The notes beneath the pieces are model-generated. The model had not been told where the DNA came from. It saw only the letters and a program-made list of their open reading frames with translations, and did not search any database. 64,000 bases of DNA from Ignavibacteriales bacterium. Lineage in GTDB: Bacteria; Bacteroidota; Ignavibacteria; Ignavibacteriales; Ignavibacteriaceae. The stretch spans positions 971,448 to 1,035,447 of the forward strand of contig CP054182.1 in the NCBI GenBank assembly GCA_015709675.1, in the 5' to 3' direction. The translations under genes and the position numbers were made by a program. Shown piece by piece: positions 17,286 to 26,821 of the stretch. The stretch's first letter is position 1. Each line of letters opens with the position of its first letter.

Positions 17286-17405
17286 GATATTCGTCCAAAT
17301 ATCATTTTTAAGTAAAATTTGATATTCAAATATCATTTTTTAGATTAATTTTGATATTACGATATCATTATTTTCGTAAATTTTGATATTCAAATATCAT
17401 TTTTA
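17286..17405. promoter_or_regulatory. Four-copy operator-like iteron array
   Basis: Units start at 17286, 17321, 17353 and 17385 (steps 35, 32, 32, close to three DNA turns). Copies 2 and 4 are the dyad TGATATTCAAATATCA, copy 3 is TGATATTACGATATCA, and copy 1 is a weaker GATATTCGTCCAAATATCA. Each is followed by an AT-rich spacer ending in a TTTT run. The last copy ends about 12 bases before the ATG of the ATPase gene at 17413 and leaves no room for a normal Shine-Dalgarno. This looks like a multimeric repressor binding site. Confidence 0.75.
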
Positions 17406-17412
17406 AATAAGT

Positions 17413-18546
17413 ATGCTGACCAGAATTCTTACTGACAGGATAAAAGCCCGCCTATTCCAGGGTAAGACCATAATTTTATATGGTGCACGACAAACGGGCA
17501 AGACCACGCTTGTGAAATCCATCATGCAGGAATATGTGGATGAAGCCCGCTATTTGAACTGTGAGATACTCTCAGTTGAGCAGAATCTGCGCGAGGCAGA
17601 GCCGGATAAGTTGAAGTCGTATCTGGGCGGCAGACGGCTGGTTGTTTTGGATGAAGCACAACATATTCCAGACATAGGAAAAATCCTGAAACTGATGACT
17701 GATGAGATGCCGGAGACGCAGATACTGGCAACAGGATCATCAAGTCTTAATCTGCGGTATATGACCGCCGAGCCGATGACGGGAAGAACAATAGAGTATC
17801 TGCTTTATCCGCTCAGCATACTTGAAATCAGGCAACAGGGAGATTGGTTCGCAGCAGATGCTCAGCTTGAGAGACTGCTGAGACTGGGTTCATATCCGGA
17901 AATATATCTTTCGACCGATGAGTTTGCAAAAGAGCGGCTTGACCAGCTTGCCTCAAGTTACCTATACCGCGACCTGCTCAGGTATGAGGGGATAAAAAAA
18001 TCAAGTGTGCTTAATGATCTGCTGATCTCACTGGCGCTTCAGGTTGGCAGTGAAGTATCATATCACGAACTTGCGGTAAAACTGGGAATAAACAGACTGA
18101 CCGTTCAGAAATATATAGATCTGCTTGAGCAGAGTTATGTGATTTTCCGGCTGCGTGCCTTTTCACGGAATCTGCGCAAAGAACTTACAAAGTCAGTAAA
18201 GATTTACTTTTACGATACAGGCATCCGTAATGCTCTGCTGCAGAATTATAATCTGCTCGAGCTGAGGCAGGATTCCGGTGCGCTGTGGAAAAACTATTGT
18301 ATTGCAGAGCGGATGAAAGCAAACTCATTTGCTGGAAGAAAAGTGAACTCATATTTCTGGAGAACATACGATCAAAAAGAAGTTGATTACATTGAAGAAG
18401 CAGACGGCAAACTGACGGGTTATGAGTTTAAGTACTCACCGGATGCTAAAATAAAATCAGCAGCTGATTTTAAAGAAACCTATAATGCAGATGTGCACCG
18501 GGTTGACAGGAAAAACTTATGGAAGTTTGCCGAATTGCGTATATAG
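17413..18546 (+). CDS. AAA-family ATPase with DUF4143 C-terminal domain
   Basis: A 377-residue ATPase of the archaeal-type AAA_14/DUF4143 group. Walker A is GARQTGKTTL (Gly24-Lys30-Thr31), Walker B is RRLVVLDEAQ (Asp80, Glu81), and the sensor-1 segment is ILATGSSSLNL. A winged-helix-like part (SYHELAVKLGINRLTVQKYIDLLEQS) follows, then the DUF4143 tail with QKEVDYIEEADGKLTGYEFKYS, whose Asp and Glu-x-Lys arrangement is the PD-(D/E)xK nuclease-like core. The function of these very mobile genes is not known. There is no Shine-Dalgarno; the iteron array at 17286-17405 abuts the start. Confidence 0.9.
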   Translation: MLTRILTDRIKARLFQGKTIILYGARQTGKTTLVKSIMQEYVDEARYLNCEILSVEQNLREAEPDKLKSYLGGRRLVVLDEAQHIPDIGKILKLMTDEMPETQILATGSSSLNLRYMTAEPMTGRTIEYLLYPLSILEIRQQGDWFAADAQLERLLRLGSYPEIYLSTDEFAKERLDQLASSYLYRDLLRYEGIKKSSVLNDLLISLALQVGSEVSYHELAVKLGINRLTVQKYIDLLEQSYVIFRLRAFSRNLRKELTKSVKIYFYDTGIRNALLQNYNLLELRQDSGALWKNYCIAERMKANSFAGRKVNSYFWRTYDQKEVDYIEEADGKLTGYEFKYSPDAKIKSAADFKETYNADVHRVDRKNLWKFAELRI

Positions 18547-18597
18547 TCTGCGGTAAAAAAATCAGCCGGGTATGATGCGGATCCGTATGAAAATAAA

Positions 18598-18623
18598 AAG
18601 CCCCCGGTAGATACCGGGGGCTT
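18598..18623 (-). terminator. Rho-independent terminator (minus strand)
   Basis: AAGCCCCCGGTA and TACCGGGGGCTT form a GC-rich stem; on the minus strand TTTTTATTTTC follows. It lies 25 bases beyond the malic enzyme stop, and may also stop read-through from the ATPase gene on the other strand. Confidence 0.9.
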
Positions 18624-18648
18624 GTAGTTTTAAAGTAACTTTTTACTT

Positions 18649-20913
18649 TTACTGGTGATTGAACTTTTCGTTTGCTTCAACAACAGCAATAGCTGCCATA
18701 TCTACAATATGTTCAATCTCTGCGCCTTTCTGAAGGATATGCACCGGTTTGCTCAGACCCATAAGGATTGGTCCGATTACATCCGCTCCGCCGATCTGTG
18801 CCATCAGTTTATACGATATATTGGCTGATGCAAGACCAGGGAAGATAAGCACATTGGCTCTGCCTTTAAGGGTAGAGAAGGGGAAATACTGCTGCAGAAC
18901 TTCAGGATTAGTTGCCGTGTCTGCCTGCATTTCTCCGTCAATCATGATACCGGGATATTTCTCTTTGAATTTAGCAACTGCTTCCCGCACCTTATTTGAA
19001 ACAGGATACGGAGCCGAACCAAAATTGCTGAATGAAAGCATTGCTATCTTTGGCACGGTATTAAAGCGCGCTACAGTCTCAGCTGCCAGATGAGCTATTT
19101 CAACAAGTTCATCTGAGGTTGGATCAACATTAACCGTTGTATCAGCAAAGAAGTAAACATGTTTTTTGACCAGAACGATATACATTCCGGATACACGTTT
19201 AACACCTTCTGCAAGCTGAATCACTTCAAGCGCGGGGCGTATGGTTTCAGGGTAGAATGTTGTCAGACCGGAAATCATTCCGTCTGCTTCACCTTTCTTA
19301 ACCATCATCGCGCCGAAGTAATTGCCTTTGCGCATCTGATATTTCGCGTTCTGAAGAGTGAGCCCTTTGCGCTGGCGCATTGCATAAAACTCATTTGCAT
19401 ATTCATCAATGCGGTCAAATTTGAACGGGTCAATAACCTCAAATTCAAAATCAGGCATCTGATGTTCTTCCATGATACCGCGGATTTCAGCAGGATCTCC
19501 GATAAGAATCGGTTTTGCTATGCCGTCTTCAACAAGTATCTGAGCAGCTTTAATGATTTTATACTGATTGCCTTCGGGGAATACTATCCGGCGCGGAGCA
19601 TTCTTTGCTTTTTCAATAGTGCGGCGGATAATTTCTTTTGAAAGTCCCTGCCGTTCGCGAAGTGACTCTTTATATATATCCCAGTCTTCAATGGGATTCT
19701 TAGCAACACCGGTCTCCATTGCGGCTTTTGCAACGGCCGGGGCTACATAAGTGAGTACTCGGGGATCAAACGGTTTGGGTACTATATATTCCTTGCCGAA
19801 TTTTATTTCCTGCCCCTGATATGCACGGCGTACAACTTCAGGAACTTCTTCCTTTGCAAGTTCGGCGAGAGCGTGAGAAGCAGCGAGTTTCATTTCGTCG
19901 TTAATGGCAGTTGCTCTTACATCAAGCGCTCCGCGGAAGATGAAAGGGAAACCTAGAACGTTGTTAATCTGGTTCGGATAATCAGAGCGGCCGGTTGCCA
20001 TGATCAGGTCGGGACGGGCTTCGAGCGCGTCTTCATAAGAGATTTCAGGTGTAGGGTTCGCCATTGCAAACACGATCGGGTGTTCACCCATGAGCTTTAC
20101 CATCTCCTTGGTTACACAGTTGCCGACAGAAAGACCAACAAACACATCTGCGCCTTTGAATGCATCGGTAAGAGTTCTGAGAGGAGTATCCTGTGCATAT
20201 ACTTCCTTGAATTCATTCATGCCTTCAGTGCGTCCTTTATATATAACGCCCTTGGTATCGCACATGATAATGTTTTCTTTTTTAACGCCGAGCATGCAGT
20301 AGAGATTTGCGCAAGCGTTTGCGGAGGCACCGGCGCCGTTAAAGACCACTTTGATTTCTGAGAGGTTCTTTCCGGCGATTTCGCAGGCGTTTATGAGTGC
20401 CGCGCCGGAGATGATTGCCGTTCCGTGCTGGTCATCGTGGAAGACGGGGATATTCATAGTCTCCTTCAGCTCCTTTTCGATGTAGAAGCATTCGGGGGCT
20501 TTGATGTCTTCCAGGTTGATGCCGCCGAAGGTCGGTTCGAGCATCTGCACCGCGCGGATGATTTCTTTTGAGTCGTGGGAATTCAGTTCGATGTCAAAAA
20601 CATCAATATCGGCAAAGCGTTTGAAGAGGACACCTTTGCCTTCCATGACCGGCTTGCCCGCCAGGGCACCGATATCGCCCAGTCCAAGGACTGCTGTGCC
20701 ATTACTGATAACGGCAACCAGGTTACCTTTGGCGGTGTAAGAATAAGCAAGCTCCGGATTTTTTTCAATTTCAAGACAGGGTTCAGCAACTCCTGGGGTA
20801 TAAGCTAATGAAAGATCGCGCTGGGTCAGACATGGCTTGGTGGGGTTAACTTCAATTTTTCCCTTACGTCCTGAACTATGATAATCGAGGGCTTCCTGTT
20901 TGGTAGTTTTCAT
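18649..20913 (-). CDS. maeB: NADP-dependent malic enzyme with phosphotransacetylase-like domain
   Basis: The 754-residue length is that of MaeB-type fusions. Residues 1-430 are malic enzyme: [29 protein letters not shown] (the reactive Tyr), [53 protein letters not shown] (metal-binding Asp residues) and the Rossmann motif [16 protein letters not shown]. Residues about 430-754 resemble phosphate acetyltransferase ([42 protein letters not shown]), normally a regulatory, catalytically silent domain. It decarboxylates malate to pyruvate with NADP, in the cytoplasm. The Shine-Dalgarno ACGGAG lies about 8 bases before the ATG. Confidence 0.96.
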   Translation of the reverse strand: MKTTKQEALDYHSSGRKGKIEVNPTKPCLTQRDLSLAYTPGVAEPCLEIEKNPELAYSYTAKGNLVAVISNGTAVLGLGDIGALAGKPVMEGKGVLFKRFADIDVFDIELNSHDSKEIIRAVQMLEPTFGGINLEDIKAPECFYIEKELKETMNIPVFHDDQHGTAIISGAALINACEIAGKNLSEIKVVFNGAGASANACANLYCMLGVKKENIIMCDTKGVIYKGRTEGMNEFKEVYAQDTPLRTLTDAFKGADVFVGLSVGNCVTKEMVKLMGEHPIVFAMANPTPEISYEDALEARPDLIMATGRSDYPNQINNVLGFPFIFRGALDVRATAINDEMKLAASHALAELAKEEVPEVVRRAYQGQEIKFGKEYIVPKPFDPRVLTYVAPAVAKAAMETGVAKNPIEDWDIYKESLRERQGLSKEIIRRTIEKAKNAPRRIVFPEGNQYKIIKAAQILVEDGIAKPILIGDPAEIRGIMEEHQMPDFEFEVIDPFKFDRIDEYANEFYAMRQRKGLTLQNAKYQMRKGNYFGAMMVKKGEADGMISGLTTFYPETIRPALEVIQLAEGVKRVSGMYIVLVKKHVYFFADTTVNVDPTSDELVEIAHLAAETVARFNTVPKIAMLSFSNFGSAPYPVSNKVREAVAKFKEKYPGIMIDGEMQADTATNPEVLQQYFPFSTLKGRANVLIFPGLASANISYKLMAQIGGADVIGPILMGLSKPVHILQKGAEIEHIVDMAAIAVVEANEKFNHQ

Positions 20914-21629
20914 AGAGGACTCCGTTTACTGTGATGTTGTGTTAGTATAATTTTAAGAAAAATTATGCCTCAAAATACGGAAAAAGGGGGAGAGAATTTT
21001 AATGAATAATAAAGAATGAAAAATGAAGAATTTTATGGAGGCTTTGGTGATTTGGGAAATTAGCGGATTATTCTCATTCCTGTGGTGTCGCTATTGTCCT
21101 TGCTGTCCTTGAGGGGAATAATTTGGGAAGAAAAAGGACAGTAAAATGCTTCCCGCGGATTATTCGGAAAAAAGCAAAAATTGCCATATTCACACTTCAG
21201 TTAAGTCAGAAGCAAGTACGGTTCTTTAAGAAATGCAGTCCGCCAGATTATTGAGAAGATGAAGGGAGAATCAGTGGCGGGAGAAAGAAAAGGGGCTCAG
21301 AAAAAGCTGGCATCCGGGCTAACACGGGGGTTCTGAAAAAGGTTTGTATAAACTTTTAGAAAAAACCTTTCGGACAAATATGCGCAGTTTTTACGGTGCT
21401 TTTCAAAATTTGACACAGTGCGTCAAGAATTACGCTGGACGCATTACCGACTGCCAGCGCTGTTCGATTCTAATTAAGAGGAAAATCGGCTATATGGAAG
21501 AATGCGTCAATAACAATTTATTGATCATGACGGGATTTAATCTGAATTTAATACTTGCAATAAAAAAGACAGTAAAAGAATTTTTGACAATGCATCGATG
21601 AATAATAGTACGAATTTATCTTAAAATAA

Positions 21630-21760
21630 TAACCTTAACCACCAACACAGATATCCTCACCCAACTCAAAGAACCGGGTAATGAAAGAATGCACAAGCAG
21701 AAGACAAAGATAATGCCGGTTCCTAGGTTTCGGATCGAGCTAAAAGGAAAATCATCTTAG
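21630..21760 (+). pseudogene. Relic of a DNA-alkylation-repair (AlkD-like) gene 5' end
   Basis: From about 21632 the translation TTNTDILTQLKEPGNERMHKQ lines up with the N-terminus of the intact gene at 24273 (TTTELLSQLKALGNEKMHKH), and the DNA is similar too (CACCCAACTCAAAG against CTCCCAGCTCAAAG; GGTAATGAAAGAATGCACAAGCA against GGAAATGAAAAAATGCACAAGCA in part). The initiator is TTA instead of ATG. After about 30 codons the similarity fades and a stop follows. It is a truncated, start-less duplicate lying 2.6 kb from the intact copy. Confidence 0.75.
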
Positions 21761-21831
21761 AATTATGAGTATGATGAAAAACCATTGCAGACCGAAATAT
21801 CAGCCGTTGCTGACCGCACTGAGAAATAAAT

Positions 21832-21862
21832 ACCCCGGAGAATGATATACCCCGGGGTTTTT
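21832..21862. terminator. Bidirectional terminator-like hairpin
   Basis: ACCCCGG (21832-21838) and CCGGGGT (21852-21858) pair around a 13-base loop, with TTTTT on the plus strand and ATTTATTTC on the minus strand. Its position 20 bases beyond the stop of the gene ending at 21881 suggests it mainly serves that minus-strand gene. Confidence 0.78.
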
Positions 21863-21880
21863 CTGCAGATATTATGTTCA

Positions 21881-23881
21881 CTACTTTTTATTCAGGACAA
21901 TCTTTTCTTCTGATTTGTTCTTCATCTGTTCAATAAGATTCCTGAATTCAGAATAATACTGCGGGGTTATTCTGTTTTCTTTAAGAGAAAAAGTTTCCTG
22001 AAATCTGAGTTTTCCTCCTCCTAAATCCTGATAGCGGGTATCATACTCCATATTTTTATTGGTGAGAGATAATTTTTCAGGCATACTCCGCAGTTCGTAG
22101 TACTGATCAGGGAGTTGAAGGGTGATATTTTTATTGATAGTGAAACGATATGGCAACAAAAGCGGATAGGACCTCTTTTCCCGCTTTAACCAGGAATACT
22201 GATTAAAAATGTGAAACGGATTAATTCTTGCCATTGATAAATCTGCAGCTTTGGTAAACAGTGATGCAAAAGAAACAGTAAACTGAAGCTTCATTTCCGA
22301 ATAGACAGAGTCAACCGGAGTATGAGATATATTATCAATTTTGGCATTGATGAAATCTTCGGCAATATAATTGCCGCAGTGCCTGGCAAGTTCATCGTTG
22401 GTAAGGTCTTTTAATTTGTAACGCGCCTCCTGCGCCGAATTTCCCTTATACAGAATAGTAACATCCATCTCCGCTGACCCGTCCGGCTTAATCTGTATAT
22501 CAGCATTAAAGGTAGTGACATTATCAGAAGCGGTGGAAACCGGAGTTTTTTGAAAACTTGCTTTGCCGTCTGAATTCATCACTAATGTTTTAACACCCTC
22601 GCCGCCAACGGGGAGGTCAGTGAGAGTCGCGAACTCAGCGGTTGCATCAATAAAGTATGATTTTCCGGATGAAGTGGTTGCCTGAATAATCATGTGATTA
22701 AAGCGCCAGGAAGCAAAACTTTCATCTATTTCTCCACGGTCTTCGGTCAAGACCAATACTGGTTTTGCGGTAATCCCAATCGAACGGCACAGACTTACAA
22801 GCAGTGTGGATTTATCCTTGCAATCGCCATAATTCCGTTCAATTACTTTTGAGGGGGGATTAGGCACTAATCCTCCATCTCCAAGCACTATTGAAACATA
22901 ACGCATATTTCTCACATAATGGTTGAGCGCCTCAATTTTTTCTTCATCAGACGCAAGATCTTTTGTGAGTGACTCAGCAAGTGATTTAATTTTTGATGAG
23001 GTTTCCACCTGCGGCTCAAACAGCTCCTTGTAGTACCAGGTTGAGATATCATTCCAGGATTTCCAATCGGAAGGAGCAAAGCGAACATGCCCGATATAAT
23101 TCGACCAGGCAGGCATATTGGGTTCGGGTTCAAATGCCTCAACGTTATTGAGAGTCCATGTTACGGTCATGGGCTGTGCAAGGTCCTTGTTTTTAATACC
23201 CTCATCAGTAACCTGTTTGGGGAGGTTAAGATTATAGGGTTTAAAGTTCCAGTTCCACCCGGCACCTCCTAAGCCCTTTGCCAGGATGAGCAATTTCGGA
23301 AAGCGTAGTATATACTCATTCTTAAGAATCGGAACAGTGTTTTGTGTAAACCAGACATCATAACGGAATGCAAAACCTTTTTTGATGGTATAAATATACT
23401 CGATGATGCAGTTCTTTTCGATTGCGGGGAAAGTAAATTTAACGCTTTTTTCATCGGTATAAAATGAATTTGCATCAGACGAGCCGGAAGAAAGCAGAAA
23501 ATCTTCCGGTTTAAGTTCAATAACTGTTCCGTCTGCTTTAACTGTTCTGGCCACTATTTTTTCTAATTTTTGACCGCCTCCAAGATCAATTTCGATAAAG
23601 GCATACTGGTCAATATTCTTAAGGAGTTTTTGAATGATGTGCACTTTTTCCTGTGTGTTAACATATCCGTCTGAGGTAATGGTCAGCTCAGTTTCATGCC
23701 GCTCTAATATCCTAATGGCATCAGCGTTTGGATATTCTTTTGCGCCCGGAATTTCAGACACATTAAGTTCATCTTTCAAAGATGAAACATCAATAAATCC
23801 GCCCCCGCCGCAGCCCGGGGAAAAAAGAAGCACTGGAACAAAAAGAAGAATAACAACAAATAACCGGAGAGATTTTTTCAT
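21881..23881 (-). CDS. DUF3857/transglutaminase-like (lipo)protein
   Basis: About 666 residues. I chose the ATG at 23881 rather than the one at 23887 because AAAGGG is 8-9 bases upstream of the former and too close to the latter. The signal sequence MKKSLRLFVVILLFVPVLLF leads to SPGCGGGG, so Cys24 may be lipidated, although the box is not canonical. Residues 40-230 are a DUF3857 domain (RILERHETELTITSDGYV; KNCIIEYIYTIKKGF), followed by a transglutaminase core with likely triad Cys354 (YGDCKDKSTLL), His396 (FNHMII) and Asp412 (FIDATAEF). The same domain pair ends the larger protein at 6337-10074. Substrate unknown; location is the periplasm or an envelope membrane. Confidence 0.88.
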   Translation of the reverse strand: MKKSLRLFVVILLFVPVLLFSPGCGGGGFIDVSSLKDELNVSEIPGAKEYPNADAIRILERHETELTITSDGYVNTQEKVHIIQKLLKNIDQYAFIEIDLGGGQKLEKIVARTVKADGTVIELKPEDFLLSSGSSDANSFYTDEKSVKFTFPAIEKNCIIEYIYTIKKGFAFRYDVWFTQNTVPILKNEYILRFPKLLILAKGLGGAGWNWNFKPYNLNLPKQVTDEGIKNKDLAQPMTVTWTLNNVEAFEPEPNMPAWSNYIGHVRFAPSDWKSWNDISTWYYKELFEPQVETSSKIKSLAESLTKDLASDEEKIEALNHYVRNMRYVSIVLGDGGLVPNPPSKVIERNYGDCKDKSTLLVSLCRSIGITAKPVLVLTEDRGEIDESFASWRFNHMIIQATTSSGKSYFIDATAEFATLTDLPVGGEGVKTLVMNSDGKASFQKTPVSTASDNVTTFNADIQIKPDGSAEMDVTILYKGNSAQEARYKLKDLTNDELARHCGNYIAEDFINAKIDNISHTPVDSVYSEMKLQFTVSFASLFTKAADLSMARINPFHIFNQYSWLKREKRSYPLLLPYRFTINKNITLQLPDQYYELRSMPEKLSLTNKNMEYDTRYQDLGGGKLRFQETFSLKENRITPQYYSEFRNLIEQMKNKSEEKIVLNKK

Positions 23882-24272
23882 GAACATTTCCCTTTTGTCA
23901 AATTGTAAAAAGAAAATTAATCAGAAAATGTTTAAATGCAAACTGCTTCTTTTAATGGCAAATTGAGAAAATTTACGTTTTGATTACTATCCGATATAAT
24001 TTCAGGAAACTCCGAAATGAGAAAATATCAGGACTGGTGATTCAAAGAGAAGCAGATCAATTTTCCTTTTTGCCTGTTTTAAAGAAGTACAAACAGGAAT
24101 GGTTTTTATTGCGATTTTAAGTATTTTGCCCTTCAAACTCCGGTTAAAATTTCATTGAGTCACTCGCTGACATTAAACATTAATCAAAAGAATTCAAATT
24201 TGTCATCAACAAAAAAGATTGACAGCAGAATCTTGATCTTCTTACCGTTAACGAAAATGATATAAGCAGAAT
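23882..24272. other. Intergenic region without recognisable features
   Basis: About 390 AT-rich bases between divergent genes, with stops in all frames. It must contain the promoters of both neighbours, but no element stood out by eye. Confidence 0.5.
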
Positions 24273-24944
24273 ATGACCACCACCGAACTCCTCTCCCAGC
24301 TCAAAGCTTTGGGAAATGAAAAAATGCACAAGCACCAGGTAAAAAGCGGGGCGGAACCTGACCGTCTCTTTGGCGTGAAAACCGGTGACATCAGAACTCT
24401 CGCTAAGAAGATTAAAACCAATCATCAGCTCGGGCTGGAGCTCTGGAAAACCAGAAATTATGATGCGCGGCTTCTGGCTATTCTGATTATGAAACCGGCA
24501 GAACTCTCAGCAGAAGAGCTTAGTGATATGGCTGCTGACCTGGGGCTGGACTGGGTGGCTGACTGGTTTAATTCGTATCTGCTAAAGGAATCTCCGCATA
24601 AAGAACAGCTTCGTGAAATCTGGATGAATTCAGACAACCCCTGGCAGGCACGGTGCGGATGGAGCTTAACTGCGAGTAAAATAGCAAAAGGGGCTGAGGG
24701 TCTCGATCTGAAAAAGATTTTAGACAGAATTGAAACAGAAATGCCGGAAGCAGCTCCGGCAGTTCAGTGGACTATGAATTTTGCATTGGCTTACTGCGGT
24801 ATTCACCATCCTGAGTTCAGAAAAAGAGCGCTGGAGATCGGAGAAAAACTTGGTATATACCGGGACTATCCTGTTTCCAAGGGATGCACCTCTCCGTTTG
24901 CACCAATCTGGATAAATGAAATAGTAAGCCGGCAGGGTAAATAA
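24273..24944 (+). CDS. DNA alkylation repair protein (AlkD-like)
   Basis: A 223-residue all-helical HEAT-like-repeat protein of the DNA alkylation repair family. Typical segments are the start TTTELLSQLKALGNEKMHKH, RLFGVKTGDIRTLAKKI, LGLELWKTRNYDARLLAILIM, LGLDWVADWFNSYLL, and WQARCGWSLTASKIAK. AlkD proteins excise positively charged alkylated bases; this shorter variant belongs to the 'alkylation repair-like' group whose activity is less certain. The Shine-Dalgarno is weak. A truncated relic of the same gene is at 21630-21760. Confidence 0.88.
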   Translation: MTTTELLSQLKALGNEKMHKHQVKSGAEPDRLFGVKTGDIRTLAKKIKTNHQLGLELWKTRNYDARLLAILIMKPAELSAEELSDMAADLGLDWVADWFNSYLLKESPHKEQLREIWMNSDNPWQARCGWSLTASKIAKGAEGLDLKKILDRIETEMPEAAPAVQWTMNFALAYCGIHHPEFRKRALEIGEKLGIYRDYPVSKGCTSPFAPIWINEIVSRQGK

Positions 24945-25128
24945 TGGTTTTTCACCAGAGGGAAAAAAATTACATACAACCGGCATCGGGATGTGATTTT
25001 TCCGTATAATTGAAATGCTGAATTCCCGATGACTTACCAAGCTGCTGCCAGACTAAGGGGGTATGGGGCGGGGGATTCAGGCGTAACATCTTTTTTATTA
25101 AACAACAATTAGTAAAGAGGAATATGTT

Positions 25129-25599
25129 ATGACAAACTTTATTATAAAAGCGCTTCCGGATTCAGAATTCACCAGTCTCTTCGGTATGGAAGACTCAGAG
25201 CTGAGCAAGCTTGGCGCGGTAAGAATGACCGTTGATGAAAAGCCGGGTTACCCTTGCCGGGTGAGTCTTGAGGATGCCGAAGTCGGGGAAGAAGTTATAT
25301 TACTCCCCTATAAACATCATAAAACCAATTCACCCTACCAGTCAGCCGGTCCCATTTTTGTTAGAAAGGGGGCAAAAACAGCCAGTCCGCAAGTAAACGA
25401 AATCCCCGTAATGCTGCTTCATCGTCTCCTTTCGCTGAGAGGGTATGACAAAAACGGCATGATGATAAGCGCTTCGGTTGTTGAGGGAAAGACCCTTAAA
25501 GACCAGCTTCACAAGACTTTTGAAAACAATGATGTTGCATATATTCATATCCACAACGCAAAACCGGGCTGTTATAACTGCGTGGCAGAACGGATATAG
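25129..25599 (+). CDS. DUF1203 family protein
   Basis: A 156-residue soluble protein matching DUF1203: an FIIKALPDSEFTSLFGMEDSEL start, YPCRVSLEDAEVGEEVILLPYKH (family 'PCR.CL.DA..GE...L..Y.P'), SPYQSAGPIFVRKGA, and the C-terminal VAYIHIHNAKPGCYNCVAERI (family 'V.F.H.H.A..GCF.C.V.R'). The function of the family is unknown. AGAGGA lies 9 bases before the ATG. The GNAT gene follows 30 bases later, so the two are probably co-transcribed up to the terminator at 26239-26279. Confidence 0.9.
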   Translation: MTNFIIKALPDSEFTSLFGMEDSELSKLGAVRMTVDEKPGYPCRVSLEDAEVGEEVILLPYKHHKTNSPYQSAGPIFVRKGAKTASPQVNEIPVMLLHRLLSLRGYDKNGMMISASVVEGKTLKDQLHKTFENNDVAYIHIHNAKPGCYNCVAERI

Positions 25600-25628
25600 C
25601 AAAAGCCGGAAGACAGGCGACGAACTTG

Positions 25629-26099
25629 ATGTCTGAAAATTTGCAGCAAAGGCTGTTAACGCTGGATGATACCCAATATATATCCCAGCAGGCGGACTGG
25701 TATCTGGATGAGTGGAAAGTCCCGAGGGAGAAAACGTTCCAGCGGCTCAATAAATCCATCAATGATAACCTTCTGTTTCAGGTAATTTTGCTGAAGGGGG
25801 ACCGCTTAATTGCCGCGGGAGGGATATCCGATGAGGTTAATCTTCTGGATTATTGCCCGGAATACAAAACCGTCCGGTATTGGCTGGCCAGGGTATATAC
25901 TATACCGGAGGAGCGGGGCAAGGGGTATGGCGCTGACTTATGCCGCTATATTCAGAGTCTTGCCAGAACCAGAGGACATAAAACACTGTATCTTTATACT
26001 GATACTGCTGAAAGCCTCTACCGGAGGCTTGGATGGGAACTGACGGAATATGCCAGTATGGATGGCAGAAAAGTTGCGGTGATGAAATACACCTTGTAA
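25629..26099 (+). CDS. GNAT-family N-acetyltransferase
   Basis: A 156-residue acetyltransferase. The acetyl-CoA loop is VYTIPEERGKGYGADLCRYI (motif A, R/Q-x-x-G-x-G/A at RGKGYG) and motif B is LYLYTDTAESLYRRLGWELTEY. YWLARVYTIPEERG is the preceding beta strand. The acceptor substrate is unknown. I chose ATG 25629 over the TTG codon just before it. It follows the DUF1203 gene closely and ends before a terminator. Confidence 0.93.
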   Translation: MSENLQQRLLTLDDTQYISQQADWYLDEWKVPREKTFQRLNKSINDNLLFQVILLKGDRLIAAGGISDEVNLLDYCPEYKTVRYWLARVYTIPEERGKGYGADLCRYIQSLARTRGHKTLYLYTDTAESLYRRLGWELTEYASMDGRKVAVMKYTL

Positions 26100-26238
26100 T
26101 GAAGAATGAAAAATGAAAAATGAAATACGGTAGTGTAAAGCAATAAGTAAAAATCAGTATCCCCTCCCTGCTTTTGCAGTGTTTTGAAACAGGCGTAGAG
26201 GGGGTACACGAAGTTAGTGATATATTCACTGCCCGGAT

Positions 26239-26279
26239 ATACACGGACCGGAATTTCTAATCTGATCCGTGTATTTTTT
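26239..26279 (+). terminator. Rho-independent terminator
   Basis: ATACACGGA (26239-26247) pairs with TCCGTGTAT (26266-26274) and TTTTTT follows. It terminates the DUF1203/GNAT unit and reaches the stop codon of the convergent barrel gene. Confidence 0.88.
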
Positions 26280-26821
26280 CAGTTCAGGAATGTTTTAAGT
26301 CCGACCCCGATCATAAACTCTTTATAATCGCCAAAGCTGTCTTTATTCTGCCAGTACCATTTGTGATGCAGCATTGGTGTCAGTGAAACACTATTGCTTA
26401 TAGGGACAAGTAATCCTAAGCTCAGATTAAGTTCTCTCAGTATAGATGTTTGGTTGTAGTTCCTGATATAGGAATTATCAACAGTCATGGTTCTTTCCAA
26501 AAAGTTGAATCCTGCACCAATATATGGGAGTACCTGCCCCTCTTTCATCAGATACAAGTTTACATAAGGACCAGCACCAGCGGTAGTGACTGTTACTTCA
26601 TCCTCCCAATAGCGCTGCCAGGTAAGTGACAATCCCAACTCAAGCTGACCGGAAACAAAACAAAACCCGGCCGGACTGATATCAAGCAATGAAGAATGAT
26701 CAGACATTGAACTGGTGGAATTATAAAGAACCTGACCGCTCAGTCCTTTTGCTCCCTTATTGACAGGTGACTGAGAGAAGAGTGAAAAGGCAAACAAAGC
26801 GAATAAAAGAATCTGTTTCAT
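26279..26821 (-). CDS. Putative outer-membrane beta-barrel protein
   Basis: A 180-residue exported protein with signal MKQILLFALFAFSLFSQS. Strand-like segments (SGQLELGLSLTWQRYW; GPYVNLYLMKEGQVLPYIGAGFNFLERT; RELNLSLGLLVPISNSVSLTPMLHHKWYW; EFMIGVGLKTFLN) match small eight-strand barrels such as OmpX/OmpA-like 'outer membrane beta-barrel' proteins; the terminal FLN is consistent with a barrel end. GGAG is 8 bases before the ATG. It converges with the GNAT gene and shares the terminator region. Confidence 0.75.
   Translation of the reverse strand: MKQILLFALFAFSLFSQSPVNKGAKGLSGQVLYNSTSSMSDHSSLLDISPAGFCFVSGQLELGLSLTWQRYWEDEVTVTTAGAGPYVNLYLMKEGQVLPYIGAGFNFLERTMTVDNSYIRNYNQTSILRELNLSLGLLVPISNSVSLTPMLHHKWYWQNKDSFGDYKEFMIGVGLKTFLN

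Larger units (their letters stand above)
20914..21880. other. Gene-poor region of about 970 bases
   Basis: No convincing intact gene was found. It contains AATGAAGAATG-type simple repeats near 21001-21030, scattered stops in all frames, a relic of an AlkD-like gene (21630-21760) and a terminator (21832-21862). An 85-codon TTG-started frame at 21344-21601 lacks a ribosome site and any recognisable family and was not accepted. The stretch looks like decaying coding DNA. Confidence 0.6.

Noticed and set aside
21344-21601. An 85-codon frame on the plus strand
   Set aside because: It starts at a TTG without a Shine-Dalgarno, matches nothing recognisable and lies in a region that also holds a gene relic.
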